Positions 1 through 12,745 of a stretch of DNA of 64,000 bases are shown one piece after another. Source of the stretch: Vinca minor (taxonomy: Eukaryota; Streptophyta; Magnoliopsida; Gentianales; Apocynaceae); contig JAOCZM010000249.1 in the NCBI GenBank assembly GCA_026122235.1, forward strand, positions 4,960,001 through 5,024,000. The letters run 5' to 3'. The stretch's first letter is position 1; each line of letters opens with the position of its first letter. A program made the position numbers and the translations under genes. A model generated the notes under the pieces. That model ran no database searches. It was not told the DNA's origin and was given only the letters and a program-made list of their open reading frames with translations.

Positions 1-348
1 CAAAGGAATTGAATTTGCGCGAGATTTTGTATTTCAACCCTGTACCCTTGAAACCGACTGCCTTACTCTGGTCCACCGAGTACAAACTGCAGATGAAGAC
101 CTTGCGGTGGAAGGTGAGCTTATACAAATGATAAAAGACTTTATACAACGTGGGATTTGTTTATCAATTTCTCATGTTCGGCGTAAAGGTAATATCATAG
201 CTCATCGTTTAGCTAGAATGGGTTGTGGTGTAAATAATGTTAAGATGTGGATGGAGGATGTTCCTCATCAGCTTCAAACTCTTGTAATTTTGGACATGGT
301 AATATAAAATATAAGATTTTGGCTGTCAAAAAAAAAAAAAAAAAAAAA
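1..348 (+). mobile_element. LINE 3' end (RNase H-like domain, poly(A) tail)
   Basis: An open frame enters from the left edge (frame starting at base 2) and stops at 305-307. It reads as the C-terminal half of the RNase H-like domain found at the end of plant LINE ORF2 (RVT_3 type): an LETDC acidic motif near residues 17-21, a VRRKGNIIAHRLA block, then a short tail. A run of about 20 A follows at 329-348, as expected for a LINE poly(A) tail. The element begins outside the window, so completeness and TSD cannot be judged. It is a retroelement remnant and not a host gene. Confidence 0.8.
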
Positions 349-2216
349 GTTTCAATGTGATATTTATTTAGATTTATACCTATTAATGTGTCTCAGTATT
401 GTGTGATAATATATGGTTTCAAATTAGGAAATACGAAGTCATACTATGATATTGAATCTTCTAGATTTACATCATTCATAGAAAGTTTTTTCATATAAAG
501 AAAATATTGATGCCGTATGCTAAAATTTGTAAGAGCACTCAAATTAATTGTAAGATTACCAAATACGTAGGGACCCCATAGTCAACCCAAAAGAGAGGAA
601 AGAAAAAAGAAAAAATGAAAATAAGTACTTACCCCGATTCGTTAAGACTCCGGACCTCTAATTCAGAAGGAAAAAAAAAAAATTTAAGATTTTATTTTGT
701 TACCTACCCCACCATGGAAAATTTTAATATGAACATCGTTTATATGAACTTTGTAATATAAAATTCTCCATTAATAATAAAAAATTATGTAAGATTGTTT
801 CTCTTAACATGAAAAATTCTGGACCACAGATTAAAAAAAAAAATGGTATTTGCCCCTCCCTAATTTTTTTTTGAAAAATTATATTTTTAGGCATGTAGTT
901 TAGGATAATATAATTTGACTCCTTAAAAACTATTAATTGCCTCCCCTAATTCACAAAGTATATATTTTGGCCCCTCCGTAAGTGGGTCCATCCTTGCCAG
1001 TTATGAATTTGCGAGTAAATTCTGCAGAATAATGCAAGGTTGCGTTGATGTGCTCAACTTAGTTCAACATTTCGAGAAGTTGAAATAGACATGTCTTCTT
1101 TTATTCCTCTTTCAATATTGAATTTGAATTGTTTAAAATTCCCAGAAATTGACATCTATATTTCCTTGATATACAAAGAAAAAAAAGTGCGCACTAATAA
1201 AGACAGTAAAGATAAAGATGTGCCAAAATCTCAATTAGTATTAGAGAACCAACTAACCTAGTATATTAATGAAATGAAATTTAATGGATAAGGTCCCAAT
1301 TAAGAATGTTTACTCTAACCTCCTCCGTAGTCTTAAATCCAGAAAATGTTTCTCTCATTCTTGATCCAAAAAATAATTCAAATTACTAATCCACGACACC
1401 TCAAACCCTCTTTTAAGTCCTAGGAAAGTGAGTGGTTCTCAACATGACCTGTCATGAACTAACGGATTTGATTTAGGAAAAAATTGTATTAAAAAAGTGC
1501 AATCAAGTAAAGCAAATCTATTAGCTACGTATAAAAGAATGAAATAAACTGTAAACCGAAACTACATTCTATAACACCTTGTTAATGAACAAATACTAAC
1601 CTTTCGAATAATTCTAGTATTCTAAAGAAAAATGCAGTTTTCTACAGATATATTTTACTAATTAAAATGCATCAATCTAAAATTCTAGAAGAACCCTACT
1701 GAATATTTACATTACTATTCGAAAGTTCCCAAATTGTTTCAGCTTATTCAGGTATAAATCCTGTACCAACCATCTGTATCTCCAACGGTATCATCATTTA
1801 TACACCTTCTCAAAAGCTTGTTTCATTAAGCATCCAATGGTCTGGCTTTGATCATTGGACCTGTTCTTGCCGGAGCAGGAAATGATTGGGCATGTATATT
1901 GGTTGTGCAATAAAAACCCTCTATATAGATAAACTCGACCTTTACTCATATCCAAAGCTCCACCGACATTTGGTTTCCCTTTCTCTTGCAAGTCATATAC
2001 CGATCATTTTGCTGTCCTCTTCCGGCAATTCCTTTGTCGATCCTCTTCAGATTCCAGGTGCCATGACACCGTTCTGCTAAGAGCAGAAGTTTATCGGATT
2101 AACCTCTCTCCGGCACACATGTCACACCTGAGGACCACCTTCACACAGGTAGGTGAGCACAGTATGTGAATGATGCTCCCAGGATGCTCAGAGGATCACC
2201 AGACATCAAACACCTG
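349..2216. other. Intergenic DNA and helicase 3' flank
   Basis: No coding region is supported here. The region is A/T-rich with poly(A/T) runs. Around 840-1000 there is a low-complexity stretch with blocks such as GGCCCCTCCGTAAG that resemble decayed transposon termini. About 1700-2216 probably holds the 3'UTR of the minus-strand helicase gene, whose stop codon is at 2217-2219. The polyadenylation site cannot be fixed from sequence. Confidence 0.5.
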
Positions 2217-5200
2217 CTATATTTCTCTTTTCCCATAAGCTCCGGTTGAATTTTGCTTCCTTTGAATGCCATACTTCCAGGCATCTCGAGATTTATCACC
2301 AGATTGATCAAAATCATCCAGAGAGTTTTCAATTGGTGGCTTCAGGGACCTGTAACTTCCATTCCTCAAAAGGGAAGAATTTGACTTCTCGTCATCTTCT
2401 GATGGTGCACTAGATCTGGACTCTATATGTGTATCATAAGGCCTATGTCGCAACCCACTTCTCAACCCTCTATTGCTAGGAATCCTTGAGGGATACGGAG
2501 GATGAGGAGCCGCCTTTGGCAACAAAAATTCCTTGGGGAGAGAATCCATATCCATGCAACATTTCCTCTGCCTGGCATCGGAAATCAGTGCAGCCCAATC
2601 ATCAGATCGCACTAATGCATTGGCGTTCCCCATAACCTGTTTATTGAAAATAAAAGTTCAAGACATCATGAAACAAGTTTATCTTATGCATCCAAAGAAG
2701 CAAAAAGTTAAGAAAAAGATCCATACCCAAAGAGCTCTTCTAGCACGTGTTAAGGCTACGTTCATCCTGCGAATATCAGCAACAAAACCAACCCCGTGGC
2801 CTGAAGCACGAACACATGACATTATAATTACATCACGCTCTTGACCCTGGAAAGCATCCACAGTGTTGATATAGATGTCTTTTCCTTCTTCTGAGTTTAG
2901 TACATCCTCGAATTCCCTCTGAAGGCATTTTAGCTGTAACTTGTACGGAGTAATTATTCCTACAGACACTTTGCCCACTCCTAAAGATTTAGAGACTTTC
3001 TGAAGATGCTCATACAAACGAAGACAAAACTGGGCTTCTTCCCTATTCTGATAAGACACAGATCCACCTTGATGGGATTCCCTACCATGACTTATATCAT
3101 AGAACAAGTATGGCTTTAGCAAAGGGTCTTTGTAATATGCTTCATCAGGTAACTTAACAACACTTTCACTATCAGTAAGGCGCCCTTGATAGAAATACCT
3201 AGAAGGAAAGTCCCTGATTTGCGGATGCATCCTATACTGGACAGATAATAACATTGTTGGGCAACCTGCTTGCTGAAACCTCTCAAAAAGGCTTCTGCTG
3301 TACATCAAGGTTCCAGCTGCTTTGCTAATAACAGTAGCAGGGAGCTGCTGTGGGTCCCCTACAAGAACACATCGTGCTGCACCAAGAGAGAGGGGAGGAA
3401 GTACTCCTACTTCACTAGCTTGGGCAGCTTCATCAATCACAACCATGTCAAAACCATGCGTAAGACGAGAAAACAGTTTACGCCCACTGCTCGAGACAGT
3501 AGTAAAGACAATTTCAGCTTCATTGGCAAAACTTGCTTCCAGATTAGCACGAGCTTCCTCTAAATTGAAATTGCTACCAGCACGAAACCTACCTTCCAAA
3601 ATTAGAAGGCGGGACATTTCCACCAATGTTTTATCTCTACTCTCTACTACTGCTGCGAGGTTTTGCAGCAAAGTATCACGACTTTGATCCCTAGCCATAA
3701 GCACATCAGGGTCAACACCAACAGATCCTTGTGCACGACCTGTAGCAGCCGCAAGATTGAGTTCTCTTTGAAGGATAGCTATCTGCTGCGCTAACTGGGC
3801 TTCACGGGCTTTTAACTGGTGCATCCAACCATACACTTCGTCTCGACTCTTAACCAAAAGTTGTTCAGTCCTTCGCTCTACAGAGACAGCCTGGGCAGCA
3901 CGTGTTTGAGAATCCACTCCAACTCGTGCGACATCGGGCCGATAAACTTTCATCTCGCCATCAATAAACCCTCGATCAAGGACCCGCGAAAGTAATTCAT
4001 CAGTTGCAGCATTTGAAGGAGCGCAGACAAGCATCCTAGGTTTCGGGCAAAGTTTTGGAAGAGTTCGAAAGAGATTCTGATCCATTCTCTGCAAAACTTC
4101 ATCAATAGATCCAGTAGCCACTGATTCTGAATTATTCTCATTAGCCGGTTTATAGCTTTCAGGTGCCAGTTTCTTGAGCAAGGCAGTGTAGTAATGCTGG
4201 TACTGAACCAGATGGATGACATTCAGCATCCCCCAGACAGTATGAGTCTTTCCAGTACCTGGAGGACCTTGCACTAAGGTGAAAGGCCATGGATCTTGCT
4301 TCTTAGTAACCCCATTAGATGTACCTGCAGCTGTATGTGTTGCAGCCCACTGAATAGCTGATAGCTGTGGACCATTGAAAGTCCTGTGAAGGTAGTCAGA
4401 GAAATTCGGGGTGAAGCAATCAGGCATTGCAGGTGCCTGCTCTTCATATTTTGGAAAGTGATCAGGACTAGGCAGAAGAATTGCATTTTGCATCTACAGA
4501 TAAGAAACACAGTTTGTTAATAGAATAATCATAACTACTTGATGCTTCGCATTCAGTACCTTCAAAACTGAATTCCAGATATTACCTGCATATTAAGGCG
4601 GCGAAAAGCATGAAGGGCAACATACTCTCTTTGAGTGGTGGCAAGAGAACCCAGAGCAGTCAAATACCAAATACCTCTTGGCTGTAGCTTCTTTAGAATA
4701 TGATCATCATCAGAGTTGCTGAAAACAGAGTTAATAGGAAAAACCGTAAATCTATCACCAGTCAATTGCAGAAATAATAATGCATTTCAAACATTTCTTC
4801 ATGGTACTTGGAATCAGCAGTTAGAGGGAAATTATGTGCTATTAGCGCTCACCTGTTAGGATCAAATGAATCCCCAATATAAAAATGGAGGATAGCTCCA
4901 GGAAATTCACGCGTATCAAGTGGTATGTGCCTCCTCACAGTTCCAGCCACGCAACCACTGATCTCAGGCTCCTCGTCATCTTCTACAGAAGACATGCTAC
5001 TCCTCTTTGATCTCACTGCATTACATAAAATGAAAACTTTAACGAAAATCTCAAAAGTCAGGTCAGATCCGGAAACTATAATTTCAGTAAATACACTACC
5101 ACATCCAGGCCTAGGTGATGAAAGAACTGCCACTTCGCCTTCCTTGAAAGTCCATTTGTATTCAGTGAATGGAGTTAGTATCACATCATACCACCCTGAA

Positions 5201-8200
5201 ACAAGAACACGTAAGAAATTAGCTATTTAGAAGGCAAAGGTGGAAGTTCAATTAGCAAACCATCAAATATAGATGCCAAACAGTTAAGAAGCAACATGTA
5301 CGTAAACAACATAAACTTTTAAATGAAAGGGGCATGCTGCAACCCGCAGACTTGTGCAAAACCAACCAGTGTGTTAGACCTGGCATCCAAATTATCATCC
5401 CTCAGCACTCGGATATCCAAATTAAGATTGAGAGGAAGAAACAAGTAAACAAACGAGAGAGAGAGAGAGAGAGGGGTTTGAACCGAAGCCTGGAACAAGA
5501 TTATGAAAATTGAGAATACATTGAAACACAATTACTGATAATTGGTAATGTAATAATAATTAATTGGAAATATACCTCTTTCACGTCTTTCAATGCTTCT
5601 GACACGAACCTTCACATGGCTGGTTATTGTTTCAGTCGATTCCTCCCAAGTACTATACAGCTGAGCCCGGCATTCCTCAAAAAGCAAAGGCTCGAACACA
5701 CTGACATATTCTTCAACAGATTCAAAGTGACCAGGTACACATTGCAGCTCCATCTCCTCTGAAATGCAAAGAACTATATTACAATGGTGCACAAACCACG
5801 CCGCAATAATAAGAGAATGCATATTGTCAACAAAAACACAGACAAAAGAGAGCAAGACCGAAAGCTAAAAAAACATCCATTATTCATGACCATCATACTC
5901 CACAAAGATATCAAAACTAAACAGTCAAAACGAGCCAGTTCACAATACAAGAGCGACTTGGGTGGTTGGTTTTATGCAGTCCACAAACTTCTCTTATCCT
6001 CGGCAAAGTAAACTTCCATGGAAGAAAAGAAAAGAAAAGAGGGAAAAGGCTGCAGATGGTACTGAAACTAAACTAGGTTAATAAACAGGATATCCTTCTT
6101 CTTAAAAGATATACTGCACATAATTAAAAACTAAAGCTTGTTTCAGAACAACAGAAGTAGTCCCCCATCCCACAAGCTTTCAATGTTGAAATGCCCACCA
6201 GATGAAGCTGTAGGATCTTCACTGCTATACATAAGCCTGAGTAATACAAAGATCACCACTTACTCAATATAAACACATAAGCCCAGTTGACCCAGAATCC
6301 AAAATATGGAACACAAAAGAGAACCAACATAAAAAGAATAGTACAAAAATCATCGCGCTGTAAGAAAACAAAAAAATAACCCATTCTAATATCACAGCAG
6401 TAAACTCATCCGTAACAGCAGCTAAAAGTCTCCGGGAAGTCGAGGGTTTAAAAATATAAAAGAAACCCTGAACTGAGAAGCAACAATGAAACATACCTAC
6501 AAAAAAAAATTCAGAGGGTAAACTAGAGACACCAATTGATGTGGCTTAGAAAAATAAATCATCATTCTGAATGTCAGAAAGAACGACGAGAATTCAACAA
6601 GCACCTCACTCACAACTATATAGTCTAGTCTAACATGAAAAACTGCAGGAGATCCCAAGATCAGTTATAAGTGAAATGCATATGAACAACAGCTTTTCAA
6701 ATTTCACTAGACCCTATAATAAGACAATAGCTCCTTTAACTCAGCTCCCGTACCAATCTCTAGAGTTTCACTATCCTTTTCCTTTCTTTAACTCCGAACG
6801 AATAACAACTTGTAGTAGTGCAAGATAGGGACACGAGTGGACACATATTTCCGAAGTTTCCGTCCCCCAGAAACAAGTTTCAAAGAAATCATCCCATGGA
6901 AAAGCATATAAATCAGTAAAAAACAACTACGACACATTCAAAGATGTCAAAATTGTTTGCTAAGTTCTGAAATTGCTACCTGGATGATGCCAAAACTTCT
7001 CATTTGTCACCTCGCGCAGAAGACGTTCAACTGACGTATCTTGATACGGAGTGTTTAAGGCAGGCTGCTTCTTTAGAGCAAGCTTTTTTGCTCCTGATTT
7101 AGGATCCACAGCATTTAGACTGCTGACAGATGGTTTCCTACTAGGGATCTGTGAATTCTTGGCAGGCCTCATATCCATCGGCTGCTTCCATGAACTTTGT
7201 CTTGAAATGGTTGTTGACTGAGTATCTGCACCGAGATCTGTTGAACTATTAAGCCTCCTAGGCCTAGACAGAACACCGGTATTCATCTCACCATCACATT
7301 CAGATTTCAGTTCATTAGGTTCCAGACAACAATTTCCTTCATTATTTGATGAATCAACATGTGCAACTTCCTTAGAAGATGATTGCATCAGCTTTTCTCC
7401 AGGGCGTTCTGCAAGTGGAAGAGGCGAGCGTCCTTCTTTCATTGTACGAATTGTAACAGGAGCTGGAAAGTTCTGTCTTCTAGGAATTGAACTTTTTATT
7501 GTCCCAGCTTGCTTAACATCCTCCAAGTTAAGGAACATGGTCTGCCTACGCTTTTTTCCTAGTTGTACGTCCTTAACCGGATCAAACCTAGGTCGTTTTC
7601 CTGGATTATTTGCTAATTTTAGAGCATAACTTGCTTCGACTCCTCGGACTTCCTTTTGTTTAGCAACCAATGCTGAATCTTCCAGACCATTCATTGAACT
7701 GTTTTCTGAATTACGGCTACTACTGCTTCTCCTATCATTTACATCTGGATCCAGCCCTGAAGAGGCAAGCTCACCGTTTTCAACCTTAACATCCTTGCTA
7801 ATCTGAGAAACATCCTTCTCCGTCATAACAACATCTATATTGCTGTTTCTCATTTCACCTACTTCTTTCTCCTGCAAAACTTCATTACCACTAGCTAACT
7901 CCTCGTGCATACTAGAACTTCTGTAAGCATCTCCACAGCCCTCTGCATCAGACCATTCCCCTTCTTCCTTTTCAATCACATGGGAATCAGCATTACTCAA
8001 ATCTGGCTGTTGGCCAACCTTCACATTCTCAACCTTATTCAATCGGGATGGGGAGGGGGGCTCAGCAATCATAGTCCCTGCACTATTTCTCAAGCCCGAA
8101 ACTTCAGATCCTCTGGCAGTGTCTGGCCGTATAAAAGGCTGAAAACCAGAGACAGAAGATGCGTGGGAAAATGCACTATTATTCAATATCCTTTGAGCAC

Positions 8201-8345
8201 CGGCAGATGCTGCAAACAAATCAGAGGTCTGCGTACTTGAAGAAGGAACCGCTCTCTGCGGCTGGAAGCTGAAGACTTCATCATGGTTCTCATCATCTTC
8301 AGTAGGAGGCTCGTTAAGATCAAATAGTGGTCTTCCCTTACCCAT
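2217..8345 (-). CDS. SEN1/UPF1-like superfamily 1 RNA helicase
   Basis: Probable nuclear ATP-dependent RNA/DNA helicase of the SEN1/UPF1-like SF1B group. Seven coding exons join in frame: 8345-6980, 5758-5576, 5195-5100, 5015-4853, 4718-4586, 4493-2727 and 2636-2217, giving 1375 residues. The start at 8345 opens MGKGRPLFDLNEPP. The N-terminal 450 residues are low-complexity and Ser/Glu-rich with a basic KKRR stretch. The helicase core carries Walker A GPPGTGKT (about residue 723), DEAA (about 1001), GDPQQLPA (about 1026), QYRMHP (about 1066), DAFQGQERDVI and VALTRARRALWV, so all key motifs are intact. A Ser/Arg-rich tail of about 130 residues follows. From memory, Arabidopsis has close homologues of about 1100-1300 residues starting with the same LFDLNEPP motif. 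Exon boundaries were set by GT/AG sites and frame; the 84-bp intron 5099-5016 rests on a weaker GTAGTG donor. Confidence 0.93.
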
Positions 8346-8705
8346 CTCATGGAAAATAGCATAAAAATCAGACTGATTATCCAAACAAGTTGACTCCACA
8401 CCCTATGCCAAGTCTTCCTAGTGCAAAAGCACATAACATGCCAAACCCCAGAGACAATGGCAAATTCGAACCTCCGGATTGTCAAAATAGAACCTCAGAG
8501 TGCTTCTGCAATGAAGTCCAAGAACAATCTATAATAAGTGGTCAAAACTTACAGAAGCCAAAACAACTTTTAAGTAATGAAAAACTACTCATATGTTGGG
8601 TCAATGTTGTTGCAGAATCATCTTGGGTGAGTGTTTTTTGGAGGGTAAAATATTATTGGTACTGGTGTCAGATACAGTGCATAAAAAACTTCAAACAAAT
8701 TAGTA

Positions 8706-8891
8706 TCAGATACAATGAGGGCAGGAGGGGGCTACGGCCCCCCAAAATTTTCAGAAACGACGAAATTTCTATAGGAAACAAAAATTGTCATATTTTCTTA
8801 TAAATGTTGTATTTCGCCCCCCCTAAAAAATTTCAGTAAGAAATTCGCTCCTCCCTCCCTTCCCCCGACAAATTCCTGGCTCCGCCACTGA
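8706..8891. mobile_element. Small transposon fragment in helicase intron 1
   Basis: A G-rich block (GGAGGGGGCTACGGCCCCCC) and a C-rich block (TTTCGCCCCCCC) flank an A/T core. The right end is AAATTCCTGGCTCCGCCACTG, whose complement CAGTGGCGGAGCCAGG is a terminus I know from many plant repeats. A related terminus (CAGGGACGAAGCCAGGAATT) occurs near 24764. No convincing target-site duplication was found, so superfamily is left open. Confidence 0.5.
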
Positions 8892-9915
8892 GTACAAAGA
8901 TCAATATTTATATGTTTCATTCCCACAAAATTCACTACAATCACAAAAGAAAGTGCAAGGAATAGAAATGATTATGAATTATCACCCTAAACAACAAAAG
9001 GAAATACTTTTGCCAAAGCAGAGGGATGAAGCAGTCTCCTAATCAGCCAAAGGCTATAACTTTCAAGTCCAGCTTCAAAACATCATGTCAAACTCTCCAG
9101 GCTAAATTTAGGAGCACTGGCGCCTAATAAAATGTATAATACCAACCAAAGAACAACGCCAAAACTAGCCTGCGAGGAGAACCATCTAGAATTCAATGCC
9201 AAATTTGAAGTAAATGTTAAGGCATAAAGAATATTTCTTTCTCCAACGGGCAACAGAGATTTAAATCAGCAATTGAAACATGACCACATACCAATCTAGA
9301 TCCAATATGTAACATATGCAAACACATCTGTTTATAAGCGGTTCAAGATCCAAACTCTCACAATTTATTTTCCACAAATTCTTCAACTTTATTTTCTTAT
9401 CAAATTGATTCATCATATGACATTTAAAATCTCCGACTTCATATGTCTATATAACATCACTAAAGGCAGTCTCAAAATCAGTGCTCATAAACACAACATT
9501 ATACCGCATCGCATACATATATTCAAACACTAATCAAATATAACCAAAATAGAAAATTAATTTATCAAACATAATCAAACCTAGAATTGCAGCTCAAACC
9601 TAAGTTCCACATGCCAAGAAAAGTACAATTAACCGCAAATCACCCAAAAAAATAGGAAAAAAATTAAATTAAACCAAAAAAGTCAATCCAGGCACTCTAA
9701 TTAGGGTTTCAATCAACCAAATCAGTATTTTATAACAAATTTCACAGTTTAGATGTAAAAATCAACTAATTCATCTTAAATCCATCTCAGATCGCATAGT
9801 CAAATACATTCCGTGAATTTTCCAATTATTTAATTTAGATCTATTTTCTCCTCAGCAATTTTCAATATTATTTTCAAATAATTGAAAAAAAATTGAGATA
9901 GAAGAAAAAAAGTAC

Positions 9916-10125
9916 CTCTAGCAGCAGCAAATCTACAGAGAGAGAAAGTTGTGTATATTAATTATTATTAAAAAAAGAAGAATTTTTTTTTTAAAATCTA
10001 AATATAAGAAATTTATATTTAGATATTTAGATACAATCTTTTCTGTATGTATATTTTTTCGAGAGGTCGTCTACAAAGAGAGCAGATGAGCGAAAGGAAA
10101 GCAAAGAAAAGAAGAGCGAAGAATG
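9916..10125 (-). other. 5'UTR exon of the helicase gene
   Basis: On the minus strand a good donor (AGAG then GTACTT) lies at 9916/9915, downstream of a TATA-like box. The first coding exon has no upstream ATG context of its own beyond 8399, so a noncoding first exon spliced over about 1.5 kb is the simplest reading. The acceptor is uncertain; a candidate is the AG before GGTGTGG near 8400. The upper boundary is set only by distance from the TATA-like box. Confidence 0.5.
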
Positions 10126-10150
10126 CAAATAAAATAATGGGAAGGAGGGG

Positions 10151-10160
10151 TATTTATAGG
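10151..10160 (-). promoter_or_regulatory. TATA-like box of the helicase gene
   Basis: The minus strand reads CCTATAAATA here, a good plant TATA element, about 240 bp upstream of the predicted 5'UTR donor. It fits a transcription start near 10120. This rests on position and consensus only. Confidence 0.5.
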
Positions 10161-10638
10161 AAATAAGGAGGGCAAGTAGCCGGTCTGAAAGAATCTTCGG
10201 CTACCGGGAATGCCCTTGTTGTCGGTTTATATTTACGTAAGTTTAGTAAAGGAATGGGTTGTGATAATTGTCAAAGGTTTGTGGTGTTTTGGGGATTTTG
10301 ATACTTATTACCTTCCCTTAAAAGCGGTGTGGACATGCTAGGGTACGGGGAGGGTGTAGCAATCAGGTGGAGTTATTTAGCTAAAATGTTTATAATTTTT
10401 TTAATGTGTGACTCTTTATTTTTGTTAGATTGACTGATCGAAGGTTCTAATTTGAAAGTAAGTCTATAGTTATTATCTAGGAAATGTTCATTTTGATAAG
10501 TGGTAGTGAGAGCACTTTTAATCACTGTCGTCCCTCAATTAATTTGAACACTCTAATCATATATGTACCGTATTCAAGAAAAACCTACAATCATAACAGT
10601 GGCACCCTCTTTACGTGTGGTCGGATGCTTATAAGGTA

Positions 10639-10888
10639 CTCCCTCCATTCCCTATTAATTGTCGTTTAGGAGATATTTAGGTATCCAAATTAATTGTCGT
10701 TTAATGTTCTTTTATTAGTTGTCAACAATTTATTTCAATTATACCCTCAACATTTTCCTTTCTTTTCTTTATGATGTATTAGTGAGAGAGAGGGAAGGTG
10801 GGGTAATATTGAAAATTTAGGTGAAAATGACAACTTTCTTAATTTTCTCAAATTGTCTAAAGAGTCTTATATTTAGGAATGGAGGGAG
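10639..10888. mobile_element. Stowaway-type MITE, copy 1
   Basis: A 250-bp element bounded by inverted CTCCCTCCATTCC termini (right end GGAATGGAGGGAG) and flanked by TA on both sides, the hallmark of Tc1/mariner-derived Stowaway MITEs. It has no coding capacity. A nearly identical copy lies at 58207-58465. Confidence 0.9.
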
Positions 10889-11957
10889 TAATTTATAAGC
10901 ATGTGTTTATATATGAAGTTGTTAGATCATTTTAATCACGTGCCAAATTAAAAGTGAACATAAAAAATTAATTATGAAAACAATCACATCGTTCATAAAA
11001 AATTAAATAGAACCACTTTGAATGTAAGATATCAAATTAAACAATTTGACGATCAAAATCTATAAATATTGTACTTACAAAAATCTATAAGCAATTGTAG
11101 CCAAATTGCTTTACCTGATAGAATTTGTGGATTTTTGTTGTGTGTGTAATAAATAAATATTTGTTAGTTGTTTGAAATCGTTAAATTGCAATATGTATAA
11201 ATCTAAAAGGAGATATTTTTTTGATAAATTGCACATTATCTCCTATATAGAGTAAAGGGAACCAAATAACAAAATAAAAATAATTACTATTCTTAGTAGA
11301 AAAAAGCTGAAAATAGTATCTTCAAGTTGTATGGATCACTTAGCAAAAAAAAAAAAAAATTCTATGGATCAAATTGAGTTTTTATATAATTTAAAAACAA
11401 CTATTTAATAATAAACGTAGTTTATTTTGTATTAAAAAATTAAAACAATAATAGTATGTCACATCTAATCTAGTTTTCTTTTTAAGGGTACTGTACAATT
11501 TTTTTCAAGACATTATTATTCATCCATTCTTTTACTACTATATATGTTATGAGTATTTGTTTTAAAAATCTATATTTTGTTTCCTATTATATTTATCACC
11601 CTTAAAAAATAAACGACTCTCATAATTTATCTAACTTGCAACCTTGTTCTGAATAAATTCCGAAGAGTTGCAAGTGTGAAATTACTTAATCATAAGAATA
11701 GTAATCAACAAGGCATTAACCATGCTAATGTTATAGAATGAAGAAATAAATTGCTTTAGGTATTACACTAATAATAATTATATGGGGCTTCAAGTTGCAA
11801 CAAATGGTAAAAAATTCCATTCCATAACTTTGGTTATATCTAAATGGAATTGGAAGGGAGGTTCAGTTTTTATAACAAAAAATGTGTAATTAAGATGGAT
11901 TTTTGCCATTTTAACAATATGACTACATTAATGGTACAGTAAAATTTCTAATAAGTA

Positions 11958-12390
11958 CTCCCTATATTTCCAATTATCTGTCTGCTAGACATACTTTATC
12001 AGTTTTTAATTATCTGTCACTTTAATAAATCAATAGATTATTAAATGTATTGTTTCCAAACTTATCATTATCTTCCATTAATTTAGTCAATAACTAATTT
12101 AATTGTCCCAACATAAATGTATTAATTGAAAGGTAAAAGTGTCTATCTATTTTTAAATTAATATATCTCAATTATTATTTTTACAATAATGATTGTTGGA
12201 TAAAAAAGTTGGGATCAAATAAGGATCAAATAGTATAAAATGAAAATGATAATTGGGATTTGATATAACTTTATGCCTTCTTGATCCTTATTTGAACTTA
12301 AATTTTTTATCCAATAATCACTACTTTTTTTTTTTTAATTTGAATGTAGTATCTTACAACGACAGATACATGGAAACGGAAACGGGTGAG
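11958..12390. mobile_element. Possible Stowaway-like element containing a second hairpin
   Basis: The left end CTCCCTATATTTCC and right end (complement CTCACCCGTTTCC) are imperfectly inverted and each is followed by an ATCTGTC block. TA flanks both. The match is weaker than for the 10639 copy. A second inverted repeat is nested inside at 12188-12323. Confidence 0.5.
12188..12323. repeat. Inverted-repeat hairpin nested in the 11958-12390 element
   Basis: Two arms of about 42 bp pair: the left arm begins AATGATTGTTGGATAAAAAA and the right arm ends TTTTTTATCCAATAATCACT, each continuing into ATCAAATAAGGATCAA or its complement. The loop is about 50 bp. The form is that of a foldback MITE inserted in another element. 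Confidence 0.65.
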
Positions 12391-12599
12391 TAATAACTCA
12401 ATGAAATCTCATCAAGTCGTATACTTTAATTTGATAAGGTATGTACACAAGTTGAAATTTGAACTGAACTATACTAACAATTTGATAAGGTAGGTACGAG
12501 AGTTCATGTTAATATAAATTAAGTTATTTTATATAGTATTTTATGTTTATATTTGCATAGGGTTTCCTCATTTTTTATAAGCACGCATTAGAAATAATC

Positions 12600-12745
12600 A
12601 GCCAATGAGGCATTGGTTTAGTGGTTAAGGCTGAGGCATCATGACGTAGAGGTCATGAGTTCGATCCCCTCCCCGCTTCTTGAATCCCCATTTCTTGTAA
12701 TAGATATGTCCCCTCTCCCAATAAATAATAATAATAAAAAAAAAA
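12600..12745 (+). mobile_element. SINE, family A copy 1, with 12-bp TSD
   Basis: A tRNA-derived SINE of about 146 bp. A box A-like TTTAGTGGTTAAGGCTG lies near 12617 and a box B-like GAGTTCGATCCCC near 12657, followed by a T/C-rich body and an ATAATAATAAAAAAAAAA tail. The duplication TTAGAAATAATC flanks it at 12588-12599 and 12748-12759. A second copy of the family is at 51662-51763 on the minus strand. Confidence 0.9.

Noticed and set aside
2533..3687. Plus-strand frames of 97-121 residues inside the helicase gene
   Set aside because: Antisense shadows of the conserved helicase exons, which carry clear motifs on the minus strand.
12617..12670. tRNA gene
   Set aside because: Box A and box B-like sequences are present, but the element has a SINE tail and TSD and does not fold as a full cloverleaf by eye.
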